Assembly: GCA_001600555.1 (NCBI GenBank)
Contig: BCKH01000003.1
Span: 1,258,099-1,322,098, forward strand
Reading direction: 5' to 3'
Source: Albophoma yamanashiensis
Lineage: Eukaryota > Ascomycota > Sordariomycetes > Hypocreales > Ophiocordycipitaceae
Length of the DNA stretch: 64,000 nt
The notes beneath the pieces are model-generated. The model searched no databases and was not told where the DNA came from. It saw only the letters and a list, made by a program, of their open reading frames with translations. Position numbers and translations under genes: made by a program. Within the stretch, counting starts at the first letter, position 1, and each line of letters begins with the position of its first letter. Below, piece after piece: positions 21,781 through 32,933 of the stretch.

Positions 21781-23677
21781 TGTGTAGATGATAGGTTCAA
21801 GACGCTCCGTCCATTGACTGTCGAGAGGCTCGGGCCCGCGTGCTGCCTCTGCAAGCGGGGAGACAAATAATCCAGCGGCGCCTGAACGAAAGTGATATCT
21901 GCAGCTTCGACTGACAGTTCGTCTTCAAGGCCGTGCGCCCACTTCAAGGCCGATACCAGGCCAATATTGGGAAACTCTGGGATGTGGATGGAATTACAAT
22001 CCGTGCGTGCCAATTTCTGCAACGACTCGCATTCCCGCACACCGAACCATGACTGGAACCAGAATATTTTTAGGGTACAGGAACCAATGGACTCCTCGTT
22101 AACACGCATCCAGCACCGCGGTCCGGAGAGTTATGGAAAACTTAAAGCCATAATTGCGTCAAACTTGGTCACTTGACAAGAGCAGAACAGAGGTTGAAAA
22201 CAGAGCGACGCGACGGATCTTGGAAGCCAAGCAAACTTTCGTCCCTAGACACTGAACTGATGCTAATGTATTGGCTATTTCAGCTTTTTCAGAACTTCTA
22301 TGAGTGGTAACTGAATTGCATTAAATTTCATGCGTTTGCAAGCCAATTAGCGTAATTTTGCTCTTCTACAGATGCGTAGTGCTCACGAATGGCGCCAGCG
22401 AAAGTGAGGCGAGCGCATTCTCCCAACACGCAAAGGATCGCCCGTTATGCTCGATTTGCGTGAAAGAAAGCTTCATCAAATTTCCGGCTTTCGCGCGCCG
22501 CTCTACCCTACATAGGCATATTGTAACCGTAATTTTTCTCTCTCTCTTCCAGCTGTGACTTGGTTCGCACAATTGAAGTTGCGCCCGAGGGCCTGCATCC
22601 AAGCACCACCGCTAACACGCAAAACAGAGGTGTTGACCCACAACCTTTCGTTACGCAATACATAACTGCTCGTGGATTACGGTTACACCAACTCTTTGCA
22701 TAGTTTCAGTCGTATCGTGGCGAATTTGCCAGCCGTAGGTTTATGCAGCGCAGTGTAAGATCGTCTGATCGCGACAGGCACTGGTGCTGCGGGTGCAGGT
22801 CGAAACGATGCGTGAGACTTAGGATGGCATCATGGCACTAGTTAGCCCGAACGCACAGGGCGGGTGTATCAGCCACCTTCGACAATCAGCCCCTTTCAAA
22901 GCCGACACCCGAGAATTGATGGCGCACCGGACTTTTTTTTCGGCAGCCACACTGAAGCTGTGACAGCAAAGCCACGTTTTCCATGTTTGAACCCTTTCGG
23001 ATGCATGCCCAGCCGAAACAGGATCGTCTGTTTGAACCCCGTGTGCAGCGCCCATGGGGAAAGCCTTGGCCTGCGTACGGGGCTCTCAAGGTGATCGTAG
23101 GGCTGTGCTGCGCGTCTCTGGGCTGAGCTCCAGCAGCCGGCCGGGATATGGCGCAGAATGCATCTTCGCGCTTTGATCGCGATCTCCAGTCAAATGCCGA
23201 AAATGCCGCGGATTGAACGTGCGCCCCTGGCGGACTTCGGTTACCCTCGACATGGTTGAAGGGCGCTCGCAAGGTTCGATTGTTCGAGAAACGTGTCGCA
23301 ACTTGTGGCTGGCGTGCCGCCTCTTGTTCAAAGTGGAGGCTCCCTTGCCCTGGAGGTTGATCGGGTCCGGTCCATGTCGGATAGGCCTTGCCGTCGAGAA
23401 GAGTCTGGAGGCGACCCTTGCAACGGCCTGAACGATTCTGAAGTTTCCTATGTTACAGATGGACCATCGTCCTATCTGGACGCGTCATGCGGCACTGATG
23501 CCCGTATAGCAACTGCAGCCTCCCTGTCGAGCATCGAGTACATCAAGGCGGCTTGTCCTCCGATCTTCAAGTCAGATTCTTGGCAAGACAATCCAACAAC
23601 CAACTACAACACCACAACACTCCAAGCCGCAGCTTCAACATTCCTTCCTTGAACTACCATTCCAAACCACCAACAAA
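21781..23677. other. Intergenic spacer, no supported gene
   Basis: No convincing frames. The last 100 nt before 23678 are C/A-rich (CAACAACCAACTACAAC type), which looks like a fungal 5' leader for the secreted protein that follows. Confidence 0.5.
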
Positions 23678-24106
23678 ATGAAGTTCTCCGCGGCTTTTGT
23701 CTTCACCCTCCTCACCGGCGCGCTGGCCGCGCCGCAGGCTGTCACCTCCGAGTCTGACAAGCGCGACGTCGCCGCCAGAGACTTCTCAGACTCCCTCGCA
23801 CACGCCGTCGACCCCAGGCATGTCGACGCCGCCGTCACCCTGGACGAGCGTGACGTCGCTGGTGGCGCCGCCGACGAGGAGGACGACGAGCTAGAGGCCC
23901 GGGCGGCCAAGAAGAAGGCAAAGAAGGCCAAGGGCAAGAAGAAGGCTGCCAAGGGCAAGAAGAAGGCCGCCAAGGGCAAGAAGAAGGCTGCCAAGGGCAA
24001 GAAGAAGGCGGCAAAGGCCGCCAATGCCAACGATGCGGCGGCGGCGTCGGAAGCGGCGGCGAAGCCAAGGGTGACGAGCTCCTTTGACGCTCCCGGTGTC
24101 GTCTAA
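23678..24106 (+). CDS. Secreted lysine-rich repeat protein with Kex2-like sites
   Basis: Single exon, 142 aa. Residues 1-18 are a clear signal peptide (MKFSAAFVFTLLTGALAA). A KR dipeptide at 28-29 is a Kex2-type cleavage candidate, and an acidic stretch (AADEEDDELEAR, ~64-75) ends the pro-like part. Residues 77-115 are extremely basic: four exact copies of the heptad AKGKKKA (84-111), each encoded by a 21-nt repeat. A short Ala-rich tail ends in SSFDAPGVV. No cysteine is present. The layout of signal, acidic pro-region and cationic repeat is compatible with a secreted cationic peptide or a nucleic-acid- or membrane-binding effector, but no family is recognised. The leader just upstream is CAAC-rich. 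Confidence 0.75.
   Translation: MKFSAAFVFTLLTGALAAPQAVTSESDKRDVAARDFSDSLAHAVDPRHVDAAVTLDERDVAGGAADEEDDELEARAAKKKAKKAKGKKKAAKGKKKAAKGKKKAAKGKKKAAKAANANDAAAASEAAAKPRVTSSFDAPGVV
23927..24010 (+). repeat. Four tandem 21-nt coding repeats
   Basis: Four consecutive units of GCCAAGGGCAAGAAGAAGGC plus one variable third-position base encode the AKGKKKA heptads. Only the last base of each unit varies, which suggests recent amplification. Confidence 0.9.
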
Positions 24107-25244
24107 TTTTCTTCAACGGATGTGGACGCTGGCAACTGCCCTGGTGGGAGTTGCAGACACGATGTATGATTGGTATTTCTCGAGAACAAATGCGCCACAG
24201 TTGCGATTTCTTGAGAGCTTGATCCCCTCTGCTAGAACACAAGTGCCTTGCATGATTGAATGTGACATGATGCGTCCGTCCATACCAGACTGCAGTTTTC
24301 CCTGCAGTGTCTGCTTTAGGAAAGCAAGGAACAAAATCTTGTCCACTCAGTTACGAGATTATATCGATAGACAAGCAATGCATATGCTCTCATGTTCTGT
24401 TTGATTCCTGAGTCACTGTGTCAATTCGACGAAGGCCGGTTGACTCTCGACTAACATCTACACGTAAATGCTTGCTTACTCGGCATCCGCGATTTGGAGT
24501 GAGAAAATGGGAGGCGGGAGCACCACCATCCTGGGCTGAAACGCGCACGATCCTACGCTGACCAGGAAGCAGCCCCGATCGGGTTGCTTGGCCTGAATTG
24601 ATTCGCTGAGCGACGGGTCTAGATCTGTGGACGGTGAATGGGGGGTGTGGGGCCGGAGCCGGGTGTTGTTTCTGAGCGCTGAAACGTGTTTGGTTGCAGA
24701 CTCGAGTCAGCCCAGGCCGGCGTGCTACGCCGTAGATCTATACGTAGGTAGATATTGAGTTCGGGATGTGTACCTGGTATTCAGCCAGAGGGCTTTCGGA
24801 GAATATTTGGAGAGCGCAGAATCGCCCGCGTGGCGCACGTCTCCCGGCCCATGGATTAAACGTTAAACGCCCCAAGAACATGAGGCGTAACAAAATGAAA
24901 TCGATATGCTATGGAAGTGATCTTCATTGTCTAGCGGAACCAAATTATTCACATTCAAAGAATCGCTTACCCGCGAGTTGTCACTCATCTGTAGCTTAAG
25001 TACTAGCGATACGTTGCCAAACGGCCGTACGAATTGCTTGCAACAGTAAGTGGTCGCCGCTGATGATCAGACAACTCCGCATTCTGAAAAGCACAATGCG
25101 TATGGCTTTTGTCAATGAATCGGTTGGATCCCTGTCATCCACACGTCCAAACATGAATGAACAGAGAAGTCGATTCAATCGGAAATTAGGTCCATGAGAA
25201 CAACAAGGTTCAGCGTCGCAGGCTCACGCCTTCTCATCTTCCCA
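24107..25244. other. Intergenic spacer, no supported gene
   Basis: No convincing coding frame or RNA gene seen. Confidence 0.5.
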
Positions 25245-25622
25245 CTAAAAACCTTCTCTACAGGACCTATCAGCTGCTCTGACCAGCACCCTGTTTTCCC
25301 CCTTCTCTTCCGCTGCCTGTCGGCCCACGACTGCCTTGTTGGACCAATGCCCTGCGCAGTTCTTGGCGCAAGCTTCGCAGAACTCGCTCCTGACCTCGTA
25401 TGCGCAGGGGTCATCGGCGTTGTCTTTGGAGTTGGACGCCGGGCACTCTCGCGAAGCCACCACGGGTGACAGCTTGCACGGATACGCCTCGGTCCGGCGT
25501 TCCGCCCAGAGGGCGTGGTAGAATGCCTTGCCATGGCGAACACGTTCTTTCCAGAATTGACAAGGGGCCCGACGGCCGGCCTTGCAGGGGCAGCAGACCA
25601 CCACGGTACGGAAGTAGCACAT
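25245..25622 (-). CDS. Small cysteine-rich protein, family not recognised
   Basis: A 125-aa frame starts at the ATG at 25622 (MCYFRTVVVCCPC). It is rich in Cys and basic residues and includes YPCKLSPVVASRECP and EFCEACAKNC. There is no signal peptide, so it would be cytosolic or nuclear. Paired CxxC-like spacing suggests metal binding or a small zinc-ribbon-like fold. Fungi have many lineage-specific proteins that start with MC and carry such scattered cysteine pairs, but I cannot place this one in a family. It may be multi-exon, and a longer upstream frame (to 25712) exists. Support is codon bias toward G/C third positions and a composition unlike the other frames in the spacer. Confidence 0.45.
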   Translation of the reverse strand: MCYFRTVVVCCPCKAGRRAPCQFWKERVRHGKAFYHALWAERRTEAYPCKLSPVVASRECPASNSKDNADDPCAYEVRSEFCEACAKNCAGHWSNKAVVGRQAAEEKGENRVLVRAADRSCREGF

Positions 25623-27084
25623 TCGAAAGACTACAAGGCGATCCGATGTGATGGGATGGGGAGAATATTGTTGCCCCGCTGCGTGGAGCGTTGCCCACAA
25701 GAAGAGCGACAAAGGTAAGAGTGCTCAATGTAAGATGTGGGATAGATATCTCGGCGTAGTTGTGACGATGTTCGGTGAATCTTTTGCAAGTCCGCTGTGT
25801 GTCTCTGGCTCCGTGCCCGAGGACAAGTCGAAGGTGAGAAACTACTAGCAAGAGGTGGGAAATATATCAAGTACTCGTCGTCCACCGTCAGTTTAGCTCC
25901 CACCATTAAACTTTGCGGTCTGCGCCACCGCCGTCCTGTCGGGGCCCTTGGTTCACAGAAAGTCGGCAGCATTTTGACTTGACGCGAAGCAGAGCGTGCT
26001 CATGATTGAAACTCGTATATGGTCAAGCTACCGTTAAGGGTCACTCACTCTTGAGCATCGCCAACCACAGTCGTGATACCTATGCTTCAGTCCTTTCACG
26101 AAAGGAAGCCGCCACAGCTATTGCCGCTGCCACACGCCCAGAACATGGACATCGCGATGGCTTCGTGGAATGACTTGAACCGAGATGGCAACCAACGCCA
26201 CTGAGGGAAGCAAAGCCTCGACCAATGATAATGCTACTAAAGTATTTATTGAAAGTCGTTGACCATGACGTAGCGTGCCCAGGATCTGCATCTTCGGTGT
26301 TTGGCAACATGGCTACGTAGACGGCACGGTGGCGGAGCAAGTATTCTTTCACGGGGCGGGAACTTAGCACTATTACCCTGTCTTGATCATCACTTGTGTC
26401 ATCGGGATTAATGATCCCAGAACAAGGCCCGCTATGCCACCAGCATCAACATTTGTGGCAAGACCTGTCGAGGCTCTTCGCCGACCCTGACGGTTGGGAA
26501 GAAGCCGAGCCAACAGGGCTTCAAATGTTCGAGATGGAGCTAGTGTTGCCGGCCAGCTTGGCTGCCTAATGGTGCAGGTCCGACAAGGTCTCCACGGACG
26601 TGCGTCAGAGCCGGCGAAGTGCCTCAGCAGCCCATGCCGGATTACATCACGAGCCACATGTGTTCCCACTAGCAGCCGCATTCACCCTACGGCCAGCCAA
26701 GCAAAGCATTTACAACTAACTCGACGGCAGGCAGCCCCCCAGCCACTACTGCTGGCCGCCTAACGTGTTGTTGCACCCGATGATTAAGGCTTTGGACTCG
26801 ATGGAAAGCAAACACGGCTGTATGGTTATGGGTTTGCTGCTTGTAGCAAACATGTACTTCTGGTCAGTGCGGCCAGGAACCCCATCACCTCTTAGATAGA
26901 AACAGCTTGGCACAGCACCGGTGCACCGGCGTCCATTCGTATAAATCGTCAAGGCATGCCTTTTCATGTCATTTGTGCTACTTGTTGCACCCGGAAAAGT
27001 GAAAGCATCCAGCCAGAAACGCCATAAGTATGACTAGGGTATCATTTTTATCCACCAATGCCGCACGCACACGGCCAAGACAGG
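25623..27084. other. Intergenic spacer, no supported gene
   Basis: Only overlapping short frames are visible. The right end is the 3' flank of the membrane protein gene. Confidence 0.5.
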
Positions 27085-28271
27085 CTAATGTCCCTGCCAC
27101 CTTGGCTCCGTCTCGTGCATCTCGTCCGTCTCGCGCAGTGTCTCCGGCGCATCGTCACTGTCTTCCCTGCGCCGGCTCAGCAGCGCCTCACGATCCGTCT
27201 CCCCCCGACTATTGCCGATCCCCTCGAAGCCCTCGGCTTCCTCCTCTGGGACCGCGACCAGGACGTGGTCACTGGAGTAGCTCACAGCCCGTCCGATGCT
27301 CGGTCCACGCGACCGCGTCTTGACCGCGCCAGGGGCGGCAGCGCCGGCGTCGGGCGACACCTCCCGAGAGATTTGGTTCTCGAACTCGGCGCCGACGGCT
27401 CGCTCAATGTCCGCCTTGTTGCTCCACGAGCTGCGGCGTGCGACGTAGTCGTCGAACTGTGTGTCCCGCTGGTGGCTGTAAAAGCTGGGCGTGCGCTCCA
27501 TCGTCTGAAGGTGCATGGGCTCTTGGTTGATGGACCCGATGCTGAGTCGCGACGACCCGATGGACGGACGCTTCTCGCCGGAGATGGACTGTCGTATGCT
27601 CGGGCGGCTCGAGTAGGAATAGTCGCGGTCGAGGCCGTCGTTGAAGCCATAGCCCTTGACGTTGACGGGCCGGGCGTAGTCGTCGTACGCTGAGAGGCGT
27701 CGATAGGTGAGGGCGGCGTAGATGGTCAGGGCAGCGGAAATGATTCTAAAGTCTCATTAGCGACAGTGTACAGAGCACGGGGACGGAGAGTCAGCACTCA
27801 CATAAAACCCACATCCAGGCCGAGGCCTACCAGGGAGTACTGTGCGTCGCTGCGCTGCACATATACAACCACGTCGAGGGCCAAGATGACCGACGCGCAG
27901 GTCAACTTGACGGCATGCGTGAGCAGCATGATCCAAGGCGTCAACGATTCAGCCACAAACTTGGCGATTTCAAGAAAGGTGGAGAGCGCGGCGATGAGCG
28001 ACATGCAAATGTTGATGCCTTCCCAGCTGCACTGAATGTCAGTGCCCGTCAAATGCGTCAGGTTGTCGGGACCGACTTACGCAAACTCCAATGTCGGTGC
28101 CTCACCCTTTTCATCACTGACTTTGTTGTGCTTGACCGTATCGCCGAGTCTCCAGGAGAAGAGTCCCATCATGGCTGTGGCCAGGAGCAGTTGCAGAATC
28201 CAAAGAGGCGCGAGGAGGGCCAGACGCCACTTCGCGCGATCAAACTGCGCTGCCGCTCTGTGGTTTGCCAT
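27085..28271 (-). CDS. Four-span fungal membrane protein, function unknown
   Basis: Proposed model: join(27085..27745, 27802..28026, 28081..28271), 358 aa; both introns preserve phase (donors GTAAGT and GTGAGT). Four hydrophobic spans are visible: residues ~13-40 (LALLAPLWILQLLLATAMMG), ~66-90 (INICMSLIAALSTFLEI), ~95-120 (KLTCASVILALDVVVYV) and ~128-152 (LGLDVGFIIISAALTIYAAL). A ~200-residue hydrophilic Ser/Arg/Glu-rich tail follows, presumably cytosolic, with short motifs such as RPSIRQSISGEKRPSIG that look like kinase sites. The arrangement matches a conserved but uncharacterised fungal membrane protein type; no transporter signature is seen. The start at MANHRAAAQ is preferred over the upstream in-frame codons. 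Confidence 0.75.
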
Positions 28272-30133
28272 CTTGCCAGCCTCGAGTCGTCTTGCCGGCG
28301 TTGATAATGGTCGCAACCCTCAAAAGGTGTTGGCGTTTGATACGACAGGATGCTGTTGCGTCTCCCGTGCTCATCAAGAAGGCTCGTGCCGTGTCGTCGC
28401 AACTGGCAACCCGCGATCGTACCAGCACTGTTGACAGGCACAAGGCTGCTGTCTTATATCCAGGAATGCTTCATCGCCGTGACCGCTTTTATTTCTCTCG
28501 CCCAAGGCTCACTCGCCCGCCTAAACCGGGCAAATCATGCCCGCGTCGAACCCGCACCGCAGCAGAGCCCTGTCTGCCCCCGCTAAGGCAAGGGCCGCAA
28601 AGTGAAGCTAGTCGGGTGCTTTTCCCGCACAGGGATGATGGAGACAGGGGCCATCGCTGCCATGAGATGATTGCTAGCCTGCCGGTCCCTGAGGCGCCAC
28701 CCATGGCGGAGAACGCCTTGGGCTTGCGGCTGAAGAAGCTGACACCGCACAGGGTTCTCAGTCCTTAGCTGCCGCAAGCTCTGGCGACGGGGGACTTGTT
28801 TGCTTGCTCAGCACGTTGCAGGCGAGCTTTTGTCGCCGTTGGCCCTTTCTGCCACTTCTGTCGTTGGTTGGTGCTGCGATGCCCGGATGCTATGCGTTGG
28901 CATTTCTGCAGCCTGCGGTCCTGCACAGCCAGCTTCGAACCATCGGAAACGACAACTTCCCCGCGGGGACGACGAAACCGGGTCTCGGCGTTTGCCCTGT
29001 TGAGGCCCAGAGCTAACCCTGGGCAGCCGGCTTCATTTTGGCAAGGCTCGTCAGATGCCAGTCTCACCTCAGAAGCCAATGCCGCACCTGGGCGGGTGCT
29101 AAATTTCGCCGGACATGCGCTCTCCAGACGGCCCCGGGATCATCGTGAGGCGGTCCCTCGACGGCTTAGACCGATGGAGAGGAGGATGACACCCGGCCGT
29201 CGTTAGGCTAATTTTGGGCAAAGCCGGTCCCCACAGCAGGGGTTACTCAGCCAACTAACATATCAAATAACCTGGGAGGCTCCGCGGCTGACGGCTTGAC
29301 CGCTTCGCCGCGCTGCAGCAATGGAAGAGTCGCTGCTGGGTCGGTCGTGCCCGGTCTCCCAGCCATTCACGAAGCGCGCCGGCCATGCGGTTCCAAAACG
29401 GGGCTGTGCTTACACGCTAATTATTAGAGGGGGCACTGAAGGCCCGCGCGATTAATCGTCGTGCAGTGACGTGATCATCGAATCTCAGAGCGAGCAGACT
29501 ACAGAGCAGATGCAGCCACAAATAGAAGGATGGAGCTTGACGCGCGCGTGCGGCGCCTTGCTTGCGCTTCCACAATTATAGACGCGATCCCCAGCACCAG
29601 GCGGTTGGAACCATTGACGATCTCAGGACCTCATGATCTCATGATCCCACTTGATCCTAATGGTACTATATTTAGGACCCAAATGTCCCCCAAAGAGTTG
29701 GCACAGTGAAGACAGCAGCCAAGCATCCTTAGAGCCGCCGGAGCCGCCGGCGCCCAGCCCTGCACGCGGCGAGATCGCGTTACAGAACCAGTTCATCTCA
29801 ATTCCAGCATTGGCACCCTCCTTGGCAGGGGATGCTTCCGTGGCTGTGTCAGAAAGTTCGTTACAGAAACGCAGCACACGGACACGAGGTTGAAGCAAGA
29901 GAGAAGCAGAGAGCAAGTGGCTCAGCCACAATCTATTGACGGCTCTCGAGTGTTTTCCCCATCTGCATCCTATTTCCAACCAACATGTGAAGAATCGCTA
30001 AGCGCCGTGAAGTGAGAGAAATCATCATGCCGATCAGCCGGCTGACAAAACGAAAGATGCCATCTTGCCAGAATCATGCTGACATCAAGTGCTGATTGCC
30101 CGAGAGGCTCTAAGAGAAAGAAGTTGCCGCCAT
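28272..30133. other. Intergenic spacer, no supported gene
   Basis: No convincing gene. The left end includes the leader of the membrane protein gene. Confidence 0.5.
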
Positions 30134-30382
30134 TTACAAGCCAGCGGCCAGGTTGGCCTGGTTGACATTGGCCGGGTCGAATGCGATGACGTTGCCACTC
30201 TTGTCAGTCATGGCTGGCTGCTCGACGTCGACCACGGCGTCCTGGTTGTCCTGTCGCTTGACGTGATCTGTTACTCGATTAATCCCGTGGTCAATTCACT
30301 TCATCGGATGGATCTTCTCACCATCGGCGACGGCCATGACGGCGGCGACAAGGGTGAAGAGAGTAAGGACAGAGAACTGCAT
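30134..30382 (-). CDS. Small secreted peptide precursor with a Kex2 site
   Basis: Proposed model: join(30134..30267, 30322..30382), 64 aa. The 54-nt intron (GTGAGA...AACAG) joins GAT G to AT CAC in frame. Residues 1-19 are a signal peptide (MQFSVLTLFTLVAAVMAVA). A Lys-Arg follows at 24-25 (DDHVKR), a canonical Kex2 cleavage site, so the likely mature product is the ~39-residue remainder: acidic, cysteine-free, with the motif PAMTDKSGNVIAFDPANVN. Upstream in-frame codons exist, but only this ATG gives a secretion signal. Tiny cysteine-free secreted proteins with this kind of D-x-x-GNV-x-x-FDP block occur in hypocrealean fungi, to my recollection without known function. Confidence 0.72.
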
Positions 30383-31512
30383 TTTGAATTTGCTGTTACG
30401 TTGGTGAATGAAAGCGTGGACCGTGACGAGGTGGGCAAGGACTGTAGCGGTGGTTGTGGGATACGGCGTATGATAGCAATGAAGGACTACGGCTTGAGGA
30501 ACAGAGAGTACGAGCAAGTTCTTGACGGCACTGGCAGTATTTGTAGGCCCGACGTTTCGCAATCCCGTTCTCCGGCATACGAAGACATCGGGCTGGCCTG
30601 CCGCGTCAGTGCCAAACCCGCGTGGCTTGCCGTCGTCCCGCATCAGAGGTCAAAGTTGAGACCGGACCAGGACATCCAAAACCCCAGGACAACGGGGTCC
30701 ACCCCCGTATTCCCATGCCCGGCTCGATGTCGCCCCGGCCTGAGAAGTCCGGTCACGGCGAGTCCAGGCCCCCGACAGGTTCGTCTCGGCGCCTTGCTCC
30801 ATGCCATGCCACTAGGCAGCGTGGGGCATTGAAGGTGCCGGCATGGCTGAAACGCAGGCGTGCTTCACCTTCGCACAGCCGGGAGGAAGGGGTCGGACGA
30901 GGCGATCAGACCGCATGGCTCGCATTCCGGTCACACTGCTGCGGCGCAAGAGAGGACGTGGCGTCCGTCATCCGTTGCAGAGCAGAGGCGCGCTACGGCA
31001 TCCATGGCCGGGAGGCGTCCGTTTGAAGATGGCGATGAATCGGAGACCAGGGATGATTGACGTCGGCACGTTTCGTCGGCAGGGAAGAACGAAAACGCGG
31101 GGCGGTCGTTGCTGACACATCGGCCTGCACCGCCCCGTTGCATAATTAACCTTTTCCAGCACAGGCGCGTGGCACAGGGCGCGTGGCACAGCCATGCAAA
31201 ATTTGTGCAAATCCTGCGCTTGTGCAACTCGCTCCACCAACGACCGGTAGGTCCGGTACATATCGCGGGGCATCTGGTGGGGTGGACGCGGATGCCCACT
31301 CGGTAGTGTCATCGCTTCACCACCACCACTCCACCACTCGTTACAGCGGATGACGACTGACGCTCCGACCCGTCAGCAAGCAGTCGTTGGCCGTCTGTTC
31401 TGCCTCAATCATCGTCTCCGGTGGTGGTGTTCGTGAACCCGTCCCGCAACTCCCCCCCTGGCCCCTGCCTGAACTTGGCGTCTCTCCGCCCGCCTGCCCA
31501 CCACCGCCCAGC
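30383..31512. other. Intergenic spacer, no supported gene
   Basis: Divergent promoter space between the secreted peptide gene (minus) and the AMMECR1 gene (plus). Confidence 0.5.
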
Positions 31513-32283
31513 ATGGCATCTGCCGAGCATTGCGTTATGTGCTTCGAGGCCCTCGATGCCCACCTGGACGACCGCAAGCCCCTCTCCCTCGATCGCGTCC
31601 AGTCCTCCTGGGCCGCCTACTCCAGCTCGTCGCTCCCAACCTCGTCCTCTGCGCCCAGGGATCCTGCCCTGCGCCGCGTTGCTGCCGACAGCGATTCCTC
31701 CTCAACGTCGTCCCTGGGAACGCCGGCCTCGGCTTCCACGCCCGCGACCTCGACCTCGTCGCTTCCTCTTGGCCCGACGTCGGCGCCCCTCTTCGTCACC
31801 TGGAACACCGTCTCCGACGATGACGACTTGTCTCTCCGCGGCTGCATCGGGACGTTCGAGGCTCAGCCGCTGGCCATAGGCATCCCGGAGTACGCCGTCA
31901 TCTCCGCTATGCACGATTCCCGCTTTCCGGCCGTCACTAGGGACGAGCTGCCTACGCTGCAGGCCGCCGTCACGCTGCTGACTGACTTCGAGGAGGTCGA
32001 CGACCCGTACGACTGGGAAATCGGCACGCACGGCATTCGGCTCTCCTTCCATGACCGGGCCCGACGCTACGGCTCAACCTACCTGCCCGACGTGGCCGCC
32101 GAGCAAGGATGGACCAAAGATGAGACCCTTTTCAGCCTGACCAGGAAGGCGGGCTGGATGGGCAGCCGCTCGCGCTGGAAGGATTTGGACCTCAAGGTGA
32201 CGCGGTATCGGGGCAAGAAGTGCAGCATGGAGTACGCGGCGTACAAGAAGTGGAAGGACTGGGCCTCCGCGAACCGGCAGTGA
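31513..32283 (+). CDS. AMMECR1-domain protein
   Basis: Single exon, 256 aa from ATG 31513 (the frame is open further upstream). The conserved AMMECR1 hexapeptide-like motif LRGCIGTF is at about residues 110-117, followed by SAMHDSRFPAV, an ELPTLQAAVTLL stretch with the YDWEIGTHGI segment, and the late block YLPDVAAEQGWTKDET. This order matches the family, including human AMMECR1. A Ser-rich insertion (residues ~35-90) precedes the motif, as is common in fungi. The biochemical role of the family is unknown; nuclear localisation and a link to DNA or RNA metabolism have been proposed. Convergent with the Ras-like gene downstream. Confidence 0.9.
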   Translation: MASAEHCVMCFEALDAHLDDRKPLSLDRVQSSWAAYSSSSLPTSSSAPRDPALRRVAADSDSSSTSSLGTPASASTPATSTSSLPLGPTSAPLFVTWNTVSDDDDLSLRGCIGTFEAQPLAIGIPEYAVISAMHDSRFPAVTRDELPTLQAAVTLLTDFEEVDDPYDWEIGTHGIRLSFHDRARRYGSTYLPDVAAEQGWTKDETLFSLTRKAGWMGSRSRWKDLDLKVTRYRGKKCSMEYAAYKKWKDWASANRQ

Positions 32284-32933
32284 CCGTTATACATTAGACG
32301 GCATCAGACCATGGCGTTATCTTTTCTTCAACTCTTCTCAACTTGGGCGCATTTACAAGGTCTGGACTGTAAGGGTGTTTCTGGGTATTGAATTAGTGCA
32401 CGGTGTCATGTGTACACATCTCACTTCATAAATAACTTGAATGTCGCAGAGGCCGTTTTGGTCAGTCACATCACGACGTAACCATTGCCCACCCGCCAGC
32501 TTGAAGACATCAAATTTCTGCATGGCAGACATTAGAGCTGTGAGTGTAAAGTATCTCAAAAGAACAACGCAAGCATCCGTGACCACATGGCCCTTGCTGT
32601 GAGATATTTCCGTCTCACATTTCCCAACCCCGTTCCCAGTTCCATTGCCGGCCGTACCTCATGTCCTCGTCGTGCAGTCTATTCCACCGTCTTGAACGCA
32701 TGCACTTGTATCCTTCTTCATAACGGGCGTGACCAGACCCTGACTGCCTCGCCGTCAATCCACTGCAGAGTCTCATCCCCTTGCGCCGGAGTTAAAACCA
32801 TGGTATCTGTCGCAAACAACGCGAAATACAAGAATATAAGCCAAAAGTCCCTCGTTATCCGAGCGGGGAGCGACAAAAGAGCCTTTGAATCGAAGATTTA
32901 TACACGACGGCCGAGTTGGTTCCATCTGTGACA
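32284..32933. other. Spacer between convergent genes
   Basis: Shared 3' flank of the AMMECR1 and Ras-like genes. A short minus-strand frame (32353-32586) has some protein-like sequence but too little to call. Confidence 0.5.

Noticed and set aside
23030..23060. Possible tRNA B-box (GGTTCAAAC-like) on the minus strand
   Set aside because: No matching A-box or cloverleaf arms could be formed.
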